A DNA stretch of 5,690 nucleotides from Rubrobacter sp. GTDB lineage: Bacteria; Actinomycetota; Rubrobacteria; Rubrobacterales; Rubrobacteraceae. Below are positions 1 through 5,663 of the stretch, in pieces (position 1 is the first letter of the stretch; each line of letters starts with the position of its first letter). Under the pieces are notes generated by a model that did not search any database, was not told the origin of the DNA, and worked only from the letters and a program-made list of their open reading frames with translations. The translations under genes and the position numbers were made by a program. The stretch covers positions 578 through 6,267 of the forward strand of contig JADDPU010000220.1 of the NCBI GenBank assembly GCA_016781725.1. The letters are read 5' to 3'.

Positions 1-1
1 C

Positions 2-3000
2 AAGAAGCAGTATCGGGAGACGCGGGACCCGCAGAACGTCACCCTCCGCCGGGCGGTCGTGCACTTCGCCGTGGATACCGAGCAGGTCGCGATGACGACG
101 CGGTTGGACGGTGCCTCGACACGCTTCCTGCCGTTCAACCGGGGTTACAACCGCGGCAAGGGCAACCCGCCCAACCCACGAGGCCACCGCACCGCCTACC
201 TGTGGGAGCGGGTGTGGGAGAAGGACGCCTGGCTCGACCTGCTCGGGCGGTTCGTCCACGTCGAGAGGCCGGCGAAGGGCACGAAGTTCTCGGGAGCAGT
301 GATCTTCCCCCGCTACCACCAGTGGGACGCCGTCATCAAGCTCTCCGCCCACGCTCGGGAGCACGGCGCCGGTGAGAGCTACCTCGTCCAGCACTCCGCG
401 GGCTCGGGCAAGTCCAACACGATAGCCTGGCTCGCCCACCGCCTCTCGAGCCTGCACGACGCGAACGACGAGAAGGTCTTCGACAAGGTAGTGGTCATCA
501 CCGACCGGGTAGTTCTGGACAAGCAGCTTCAGGAGACTATCTACCAGTTCGAGCACGCCCACGGCGTCGTCCAGCGGATAGACGAGAGCTCTACGCAACT
601 CGCCGAGGCGCTCTCGGGCCAGGCCGCCCGCATCATCATCACGACGCTGCAGAAGTTCCCTTTCGTCCTCGACAAGGTCGAGGGGCTCCCCGCCCGCCGC
701 TACGCGGTGCTGGTGGACGAGGCGCACTCCTCGCAGACCGGCGAGACCGCCAAGGACATGAAGAAGGTCCTCGGCTCAGGCCCTGTCATGAGAGGAAGCC
801 TCGCCGCCGAGGGTTCGAACGGGTACGGGTCGGAGCCGGGGGACCCGGCCGAGGAGGCGCTCGTCCGGGAGGCCGAAGCGCGCGGCCACCAGGACAACCT
901 CAGCTTCTTCGCGTTCACCGCGACGCCCAAGGGCCGCACGCTCGAGATGTTCGGCACGTACGACGAGGCGGCAGGGCACAACGTCCCGTCCCACCTCTAC
1001 TCGATGCGCCAGGCTATAGAGGAGGGCTTCATCCTCGACGTCCTCGCCAACTACGTCACCTACCAGACGTACTTCAAGATTCAGAAGGCCGTCGAGGAAG
1101 ATCCCGAGTACGACCCCGGCGAGGCCGGCGCGGCCATCGCCCGGTTCGTCACGTTGCACGAGCACAACCTCTCCCAGAAGGCCGAGGTCATAGTCGAGCA
1201 CTTCCGCCGGCACGTGGCGAAGAAGATCGGGGGCCGCGCCAAGGCGATGGTCGTGACCTCCTCGCGCAAGCACGCGGTGAGGATGGCGCGGGCGTTACGC
1301 CGGTACGCGGACGATCACGGCTACGGGTCTCTGGGGATACTCGTCGCGTTCTCGGGGACGGTGGAGGACGAGGGCGTCCTGTACAGCGAGCCGCAGATGA
1401 ACGGCTTCCCCGAAACTCAGACCCCACGCGAGTTCGAGGAGGGCGAGTGGCGCTTCCTCGTCGTCGCGGACAAGTACCAGACCGGCTTCGACCAGCCGCT
1501 GCTCTACGCTATGTACGTGGACAAGGTGCTCACGGGGCTGGCCGCCGTGCAGACCCTCAGCAGGCTCAACCGCCGCGCCGAGGGCAAGGACGGCACGTTC
1601 GTCCTCGACTTCCGCAACGACGCCGAAGCGATCCGGGCCGAGTTCGAGACTTACTACGGTGAGACCGTAGCCCCACAGACCGACCCGAACCTGCTCTACG
1701 ACACCCGCCGCGCGCTCGACGAGTACGGAGTCCTCCGTCCCGAGGAGGTCGCGAGGGTCGCAGCGCTTCTCGTCGCGGCCGAAGCAAGCCGCAACAACCA
1801 CGCCCGCTTGCACGCCGCGCTGGCCCCGGCGGTGGACCGTTTCTACGCCCTCGAAGACGAGGAGCAGGAGGCCTTCCGCGACGAGTTGGGGCGGTTCGTG
1901 CGGATCTACTCGTTCCTCTCGCAGGTAGTCAGCTTCACGGACGCAGGACTGGAGCGCGACTACCGCTTCTGCCGGGCGCTCATGTCTTTCGTCAAGCGCC
2001 CGGCCGGCGATACCCTCGACCTGGGCTCCGAGGTGGAGCTCACGCATCTGCAGCTGGAGCAGACCTTCGAGGGCTCGGTCTCGCTGGGAGCGGAGCAGGG
2101 CGTCGTCACCACTATCTACTCAGGGACCGGCCGCGCTCACGAGCCCGAAGCCTCGCCGCTCTCGCACATCATCCAGAGGCTCAACGAGCGGTTCGGGCTC
2201 AAGCTCACGGAGGCGGACAGGCTACACCTCGACGGCATAGCCCAGAACCTCGTGGAAGACCAGACCGTGCAGCGACAGGCCGCCGCGAACTCGCAAGACA
2301 ACTTCGGGGTCCAGTTTCCCCAGCACTTCCAGAGCGCGGTCGTGGACAGGCTCGCCGGCGCCGAGAAGTTTTCGTTCGAGTTGCTGGATAACGAGGATCT
2401 CGCGCAGCAGGTAATGAGCGCTTACCTGCCGCTCGTGTACGGTCGGGCCAGGGTCGCCTGGCAGGAGCACTGTCCCATCGGCGAGCTGCTCGGACCGCCA
2501 CCGAAGGAGAGCGCGCACCTGGAGTACAAGTCCACGTTCCGTACTCGCGCTGACTCCGGAGTGCTCTTCAAGCCCCTCCAGACGGCGAGCCTCAAGACCG
2601 TCGCCGCGTTCCTGAACAGTCGGGAGGGCGGGACGCTCTTGATCGGGGTCGCGGACGACGGTTCGGTCTTAGGCCTGGAATCCGACTACGCCACGCTGCG
2701 CAAACCCGGCAGGGACGACCGCGACCTGTTCGGACTCCACCTCAACCAGGCCCTGATCAACGCGGTCGGCATGGCCGCCGCGGCCAACGTCGGCCAGGAG
2801 ATCCTGGGGGTCGGCGGCAAAGACCTCTGCCGGGTCCACGTAAGACCTTCCGGTTTTCCGGTCGAGGCAGAGGTGGTCGAGGTGGATAAGAATGGCCAGC
2901 ACGTCAAGAAAAAGATCTTCTACGGCCGCTTCGGCAACGGCACCCGTGCGATCTCGGACCCGAAGGAACGCGAGAGGTACAAGGTCCAGGTCTGGGGACC

Positions 3001-3004
3001 CTAG
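2..3004 (+). CDS. hsdR: Type I restriction endonuclease R subunit (HsdR) with C-terminal AlbA_2 domain, 5'-partial
   Basis: This is the motor and nuclease subunit of a type I restriction-modification complex. It translocates DNA using ATP and cuts unmethylated DNA together with HsdM and HsdS. The frame is open to the window edge, and the first visible residues (KKQYRETRDP, then VVHFAVD) match HsdR just after the ELKNP nuclease motif. The real start therefore lies upstream, and the in-frame GTG at 59 is internal. In visible-residue numbering, SF2 helicase motifs are Walker A GSGKS 134-138, DEAH 239-242, TATP 306-309, TGFDQP 494-499 and QTLSRLNR 517-524. A helical region follows, including a stretch like 'LNERFG..LTEADRLHLD' that in many relatives lies close to the end of the protein. 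Here a Schlafen AlbA_2 domain (PF04326) is appended at about 832-990, with LEYK 840-843, GGTLLIGV 876-883 and a closing RFGNGTRAI. No frameshift is seen. The HsdR call is very secure. The role of the added domain is unknown. Confidence 0.95.
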   Translation, partial: KKQYRETRDPQNVTLRRAVVHFAVDTEQVAMTTRLDGASTRFLPFNRGYNRGKGNPPNPRGHRTAYLWERVWEKDAWLDLLGRFVHVERPAKGTKFSGAVIFPRYHQWDAVIKLSAHAREHGAGESYLVQHSAGSGKSNTIAWLAHRLSSLHDANDEKVFDKVVVITDRVVLDKQLQETIYQFEHAHGVVQRIDESSTQLAEALSGQAARIIITTLQKFPFVLDKVEGLPARRYAVLVDEAHSSQTGETAKDMKKVLGSGPVMRGSLAAEGSNGYGSEPGDPAEEALVREAEARGHQDNLSFFAFTATPKGRTLEMFGTYDEAAGHNVPSHLYSMRQAIEEGFILDVLANYVTYQTYFKIQKAVEEDPEYDPGEAGAAIARFVTLHEHNLSQKAEVIVEHFRRHVAKKIGGRAKAMVVTSSRKHAVRMARALRRYADDHGYGSLGILVAFSGTVEDEGVLYSEPQMNGFPETQTPREFEEGEWRFLVVADKYQTGFDQPLLYAMYVDKVLTGLAAVQTLSRLNRRAEGKDGTFVLDFRNDAEAIRAEFETYYGETVAPQTDPNLLYDTRRALDEYGVLRPEEVARVAALLVAAEASRNNHARLHAALAPAVDRFYALEDEEQEAFRDELGRFVRIYSFLSQVVSFTDAGLERDYRFCRALMSFVKRPAGDTLDLGSEVELTHLQLEQTFEGSVSLGAEQGVVTTIYSGTGRAHEPEASPLSHIIQRLNERFGLKLTEADRLHLDGIAQNLVEDQTVQRQAAANSQDNFGVQFPQHFQSAVVDRLAGAEKFSFELLDNEDLAQQVMSAYLPLVYGRARVAWQEHCPIGELLGPPPKESAHLEYKSTFRTRADSGVLFKPLQTASLKTVAAFLNSREGGTLLIGVADDGSVLGLESDYATLRKPGRDDRDLFGLHLNQALINAVGMAAAANVGQEILGVGGKDLCRVHVRPSGFPVEAEVVEVDKNGQHVKKKIFYGRFGNGTRAISDPKERERYKVQVWGP

Positions 3005-3016
3005 CCGCCGTCGTAA

Positions 3017-3036
3017 CGGAAGGACGGCTCCTTCTG
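3017..3036 (+). terminator. Short hairpin after hsdR, possible terminator
   Basis: GAAGGA (3019-3024) pairs perfectly with TCCTTC (3029-3034) around a CGGC tetraloop. A G·U and a C-G pair extend the stem to eight pairs. It begins 12 bases after the hsdR stop. No T-run follows directly, only a pyrimidine-rich stretch near 3047-3055, so this is at best a weak intrinsic terminator. It could also be part of the comB leader structure. Confidence 0.35.
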
Positions 3037-3080
3037 CGCCCTGAGACCTCTTTCTGTAAGATGGGAGCCGTTTTGCGGCC

Positions 3081-3086
3081 AGGAGG
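3081..3086 (+). promoter_or_regulatory. Perfect AGGAGG Shine-Dalgarno, misplaced for comB
   Basis: AGGAGG is complementary to the 16S rRNA 3' end. It lies 24 bases before the comB TTG at 3111, too far for normal initiation. It lies 7 bases before an out-of-frame TTG at 3094, which is ideal spacing. This placement suggests that ribosomes load on the short upstream ORF and reach comB by coupling. Confidence 0.5.
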
Positions 3087-3093
3087 CAAACGT

Positions 3094-3114
3094 TTGCGCG
3101 GGGTGCTCCCTTGA
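3094..3114 (+). CDS. Putative six-codon leader peptide before comB
   Basis: The TTG at 3094 opens a six-codon ORF (MRGVLP) that ends at TGA 3112-3114. Its stop overlaps the comB start in a TTGA arrangement, a typical translational-coupling geometry. AGGAGG lies 7 bases upstream of it. The same frame also opens at ATG 3061, which would give 17 residues, but that ATG has no clear ribosome binding site. The peptide shows no run of a single regulatory amino acid, so classic amino-acid attenuation is not indicated. The alternatives are chance, or an unrecognised frameshift at the 5' end of comB. Confidence 0.3.
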   Translation: MRGVLP

Positions 3115-3893
3115 GGCGGCTGCGCGTGCTGATGACGCGACAGGAGATCGTGCCGGAGCGCCTGGGCGGCGCCACGGTCGTCGTCCTCGACGTGTTCATG
3201 GCGACCACGACCCTGCTTACGATCCTCGAGAACGGCGCGCGCGGCGTCTTCCCCGTGGAGAGCCTGAAGGAGGCCGACCGCGTGAAGGAGAGCCTCGACG
3301 CGTCCTCGCTCCTTCGCGGCGGCGAGCAGGACGCGGCCAGGATCGAAGGCTACGATCACGGCCCCTTCCCCGAGGAGTACGCGCCCGAGGTAGTGAGGGA
3401 TAGGGACGTGATCTTCGTGACCACCAACGGGACTCGCGCCATCGCCGACGCCGCTCCCGCAGAGAGCGTCCTGCTCGGCTGCCTGCGCAACGCTCCCGCC
3501 GTGGCCCACTATCTGCAAGAGTCGGGGACGGGCTCGATCTACCTCGTCTGCGCCGGCTCCGTCGGCCGCTTCACCGTCGAGGACTTCCTCGGCGCTGCGA
3601 CGATACTCTCTCACATGGACGCGGGCGGCTGGCGCCTGAACGACGGGGCGTGGATGGCCCTGGACTTCGCCGAACGTCACAGAGGGGACGTCGCGGGCGC
3701 GCTGAAGCAGAGCCGGGCGGGACGGTGGCTCGCCGAGAACGGGCGGATGGACACCTTCGACTTCGTCGCCGACGTGGGGGCGAGCGGGCTCGTGCCCGAG
3801 GTGGTCGGAGGGAGGCTGCGCCGCGCGAACGGGCCACGAGACGAGCCGCCGCTCGAGATCTCCGGGGAGACCAGGGAGGGAGGAGAGCCGTGA
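3111..3893 (+). CDS. comB: 2-phosphosulfolactate phosphatase (ComB family)
   Basis: ComB (PF04029) is a Mg-dependent cytosolic phosphatase that turns (2R)-phospho-3-sulfolactate into 3-sulfolactate. It is known from coenzyme M synthesis and also occurs in bacteria lacking that pathway. The 260-residue product shows the family landmarks in order: VVVLDVFMATTT with Asp27, a GGE at 70-72, GYDHGPFPEEY at 80-90, TTNGTRA at 104-110, VCAG at 146-149 followed by VED near 156-158, and a VPEV-type segment near the C-terminus. TTG 3111 is the first possible start after an in-frame stop at 3057, and it gives the usual N-terminus (MRRLRVLMTRQEI). GTG 3126 is an alternative with GAGG 9 bases upstream, but it would trim the first strand. 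Many homologues have Arg where this protein has Met30. No other sulfolactate or coenzyme M gene is visible, so the physiological substrate is uncertain. The stop overlaps the next start (GTGA). Confidence 0.9.
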   Translation: MRRLRVLMTRQEIVPERLGGATVVVLDVFMATTTLLTILENGARGVFPVESLKEADRVKESLDASSLLRGGEQDAARIEGYDHGPFPEEYAPEVVRDRDVIFVTTNGTRAIADAAPAESVLLGCLRNAPAVAHYLQESGTGSIYLVCAGSVGRFTVEDFLGAATILSHMDAGGWRLNDGAWMALDFAERHRGDVAGALKQSRAGRWLAENGRMDTFDFVADVGASGLVPEVVGGRLRRANGPRDEPPLEISGETREGGEP

Positions 3894-3991
3894 GCGAGAC
3901 GATAGACGTCCGCGAAGGCGAAGTGTTCGACGCGAGGACGCTCGGGCGCCACGAGCACCCCTCTCGTGGGGGGACGTGTAGTGGGGCCTGA
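3890..3991 (+). CDS. 33-residue ORF overlapping comB stop, probable gene stub
   Basis: GTG 3890 overlaps the comB stop as GTGA. It is preceded by a strong purine-rich ribosome binding site, with GGAGG at 3879-3883 and 6 bases of spacing, so initiation here looks real. The product starts MSETIDVREGEVFDARTLG. This resembles the opening of larger enzymes, loosely the VREGE-x-[FL]D start seen in APH-type phosphotransferases, which often accompany acyl-CoA genes in actinobacteria. It then degenerates into a low-complexity tail and stops at 3989-3991, inside the start of the next gene. It may be a remnant of a deleted gene, a genuine small protein, or a leader that couples comB to the dehydrogenase. 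The family resemblance comes from memory and is weak. Confidence 0.4.
   Translation: MSETIDVREGEVFDARTLGRHEHPSRGGTCSGA
3949..3969 (+). other. Seven-base-pair hairpin before the dehydrogenase start
   Basis: CCACGAG (3949-3955) and CTCGTGG (3963-3969) form a perfect seven-base-pair stem around a seven-base loop. The stem covers the upstream GTG at 3966 and leaves GTG 3981 and the G-rich stretch before it mostly exposed. It could affect which start is used or mark a deletion joint. One such stem could also occur by chance in DNA this GC-rich. Confidence 0.35.
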
Positions 3992-4832
3992 CACTTTAGG
4001 CGTCCTCGGCACGGGCACGATGGGCGCCGGCATAGTCCAGCTCGCGGCCCAGTCAGGCTACCGCGTCACCGCCTGCGACGCCTCGGTAGAGGCCCTGGAG
4101 CGCGCCCAGGTCTACGTCCGCGAGGGCCTCTACCGCTTCGCCGAAAAGGGCGCTTTCACGGAGGACGAGGCGGACTCCCACTACGAGCGCATCCGCTGGA
4201 CTACGAACCCGCAAGAGCTCGGTGATGCCCCGGCCGTCGTAGAGGCCATAGCCGAGAAGGTCGAACCGAAAAAAGAGGCGCTCGCGGCCCTGGACGCCTT
4301 GCTCCCGCCCGACTCCCTCATCTTCACCAACACCTCCTCCATCTCCATAACCGACCTCGCCTCCGCAACGGGCAGGCCCGAGAAGGTCTGTGGGATGCAC
4401 TTTTTCACCCCGCCCCCGCTGCGCGAGGCTGTCGAGGTGCCGCGCGGCCTCCTCACGAGCGACGAGACCCTCGAGCGGGCGAAGGCGCTAGTAAGGTCCT
4501 TCGGCAAGCTCCCCATCGTGGTCGAGAAGGACGTCCCGGGTTTCGTGGCCAACCGCTTTCTGATGCCGATGATCCTCGAGGCCTGCCGGCTGTTGGAGGA
4601 GGGCGTGGCGAGCAAGGAGGACATAGACCTCCTTGTAAAGAAGGGGCTCGGGTTCCCCGTGGGCCCGTTCGAGCTGGGCGACCTTATAGGGCTGGACGTT
4701 GGCCTCGATGTGATCTCCTACATCCACAGAGAGCTCGACGAGCCCTACTACGCACCCCCGCGCATCTTGCAGGAGCTCGTCCGGGCGGGCAGGCTTGGAC
4801 GAAAGACCGGCGCGGGGTTCTACGATTATTGA
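3981..4832 (+). CDS. hbd: 3-hydroxybutyryl-CoA / 3-hydroxyacyl-CoA dehydrogenase
   Basis: This cytosolic enzyme oxidises (S)-3-hydroxybutyryl-CoA or other 3-hydroxyacyl-CoAs to the 3-oxo form with NAD(P), in beta-oxidation or run in reverse. Numbered from GTG 3981 (283 residues, the usual length of about 280-290), the Rossmann domain (3HCDH_N) has GTGTMG at 10-15 and Asp33 at the end of the second strand, which favours NAD. The catalytic region has Ser119, His140 in GMHFF, Glu152 and Asn191 in GFVANR. The C-terminal domain (3HCDH) has GFPVGPFELGDLIGLD and ends KTGAGFYDY. GTG 3981 is preferred because GGGGGA lies just upstream and the N-terminus then fits the family. GTG 3966 would add five residues and has no ribosome binding site. 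Thr143 replaces the Asn of the usual HFFNP motif. The gene overlaps the small ORF before it by 11 bases. Confidence 0.93.
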   Translation: MGPDTLGVLGTGTMGAGIVQLAAQSGYRVTACDASVEALERAQVYVREGLYRFAEKGAFTEDEADSHYERIRWTTNPQELGDAPAVVEAIAEKVEPKKEALAALDALLPPDSLIFTNTSSISITDLASATGRPEKVCGMHFFTPPPLREAVEVPRGLLTSDETLERAKALVRSFGKLPIVVEKDVPGFVANRFLMPMILEACRLLEEGVASKEDIDLLVKKGLGFPVGPFELGDLIGLDVGLDVISYIHRELDEPYYAPPRILQELVRAGRLGRKTGAGFYDY

Positions 4833-4883
4833 TCAGGCATCAGGCTACAGGCTTCAGCAAATACCTGAAACCTGAAGCCTGAG
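4833..4883 (+). repeat. Heptad-built inverted repeat (stem-loop)
   Basis: Directly after the dehydrogenase stop, the sequence runs in seven-base units: TCAGGCA, TCAGGCT, ACAGGCT and a partial TCAGCAA, then AT, then ACCTGAA, ACCTGAA and GCCTGAG. The right arm is the reverse complement of the left-arm motif. Two pairing registers exist. One is a perfect 10-bp stem (4848-4857 with 4872-4881, 14-base loop). The other is an 18-position stem with 16 matches (4840-4857 with 4865-4882, 7-base loop). GC content is about 51%, well below the neighbouring genes. It may be a dispersed intergenic repeat, a transcript-end structure or a protein-binding site. There is no T-run to make it a standard terminator. 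Confidence 0.85.
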
Positions 4884-4890
4884 CGATCGA

Positions 4891-4896
4891 AGGGAG
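4891..4896 (+). promoter_or_regulatory. Ribosome binding site fixing the SDR start
   Basis: AGGGAG lies 5 bases before TTG 4902 and just after the inverted repeat. It supports TTG 4902 over the in-frame TTG at 4911, which would remove the MGR residues of the usual short-chain dehydrogenase N-terminus. Confidence 0.6.
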
Positions 4897-4901
4897 CGAG
4901 A

Positions 4902-5663
4902 TTGGGACGATTGGACGGCCGGGTCGCGCTGGTGACCGGGGCGGGGCGCGGCATCGGCGAGGCCACGGCCCGGCGCTTCGCCCGCGAGGGGGCGCGGGTC
5001 TGCCTGGCGGACGTCGGCGCCGAGGGGGTGACCTCCACGGCCCGCCAGCTCGTGGACCAGGGGATGGACGCGTTCGCCGCCAGGGTGGACGTGACGAGCC
5101 GCGCGGAGGTCGAGGGCGCAGTCCAGGAGACCGTTGACCGCTACGGCCGGCTCGACATCCTGGTCAACAACGCGGGGGTTACCAGGGATAGCCTGATCTA
5201 CAAGATGACCGACGAGGACTGGCGCACCGTCATGAACGTCAACCTGACCGGCAGCTTCCTCTGCAGCCGGGCGGCCCAGAGGCACATGGTCGAGAGGAAC
5301 TACGGCAGGATCATCAACGTCTCCTCGACCTCGGCCCTCGGCAACCGCGGCCAGGCCAACTACGCGGCGGCGAAGGCCGGCATCCAGGGCTTCACCAAGA
5401 CCCTGGCCGTCGAGCTCGGGCGCTACGGCATAACGGCGAACGCCGTCGCCCCCGGCTTTATAGAGACGGAGATGACCCGAGAAGCCGCGGCCCGCCTCGG
5501 CGTCGACTTCGACGACTTCGTGGCCCAGCTCGTGAAGGACATACCCGTCGGCCGCTCCGGCTGGCCCGAGGACGTGGCGGCGGCGATCCTGTACTTCGCC
5601 TCCGAGGAGGCCTCGTTCGTGAGCGGCCAGGTGCTCTACGTAGCCGGCGGACCGAGGGCCTGA
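4902..5663 (+). CDS. fabG: Short-chain dehydrogenase/reductase, FabG-like (3-oxoacyl thioester reductase)
   Basis: This 253-residue classical SDR is closest in pattern to 3-oxoacyl-ACP reductase (FabG) and acetoacetyl-CoA reductase, which reduce a 3-oxoacyl thioester to the (R)-3-hydroxy form. Visible landmarks are the cofactor motif TGAGRGIG near residues 12-19, Asp37 at the end of the second strand, NNAG at 89-92, and the catalytic tetrad Asn114, Ser141, Tyr154, Lys158. They are followed by the PGFIETEMT segment that lines the substrate pocket. NNAGVTRDSLIYKMTDEDW and GQANYAAAKAG are strongly FabG-like. Asp37 suggests NAD(H) rather than NADPH, which would point away from the housekeeping biosynthetic FabG and toward a catabolic paralogue. 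That is inference. TTG 4902 is chosen for its AGGGAG site and family N-terminus. The preceding dehydrogenase acts on the same substrate class. The exact substrate cannot be read from sequence. Confidence 0.88.
   Translation: MGRLDGRVALVTGAGRGIGEATARRFAREGARVCLADVGAEGVTSTARQLVDQGMDAFAARVDVTSRAEVEGAVQETVDRYGRLDILVNNAGVTRDSLIYKMTDEDWRTVMNVNLTGSFLCSRAAQRHMVERNYGRIINVSSTSALGNRGQANYAAAKAGIQGFTKTLAVELGRYGITANAVAPGFIETEMTREAAARLGVDFDDFVAQLVKDIPVGRSGWPEDVAAAILYFASEEASFVSGQVLYVAGGPRA

Noticed and set aside
776..1273. Open frame on the - strand inside hsdR
   Set aside because: It lies wholly opposite conserved helicase sequence, has no family resemblance, and is the kind of open frame that GC-rich codon bias produces.
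1295..2047. Long - strand open frame (250 residues) inside hsdR
   Set aside because: The composition is a Val/Glu/Arg/Leu-rich mirror of the sense gene, with no recognisable domain. It is an antisense shadow.
3034..3062. Possible sigma70-type promoter with TAAGAT at 3057-3062
   Set aside because: The -10 matches only four of six consensus bases, and no acceptable -35 lies 16-18 bases upstream.
2904..3680. 258-residue - strand open frame across the hsdR end and comB
   Set aside because: It crosses the intergenic leader and the conserved ComB motifs on the opposite strand and resembles no family. A shadow is far more likely.
3650..3991. 113-residue + strand open frame overlapping the 3' half of comB
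   Set aside because: Its first 80 residues are Arg/Gly-rich out-of-frame comB sequence. Only the last part, from GTG 3890, has a ribosome binding site, and that is reported as its own entry.
1295..3998. Rare TTA leucine codons (in hsdR near 1295 and 2669, and codon 6 of the dehydrogenase)
   Set aside because: TTA can mark bldA-type control in Streptomyces, but the codon use here (ATA and AGG common) does not point to Streptomyces, so three TTA codons are not a usable signal.
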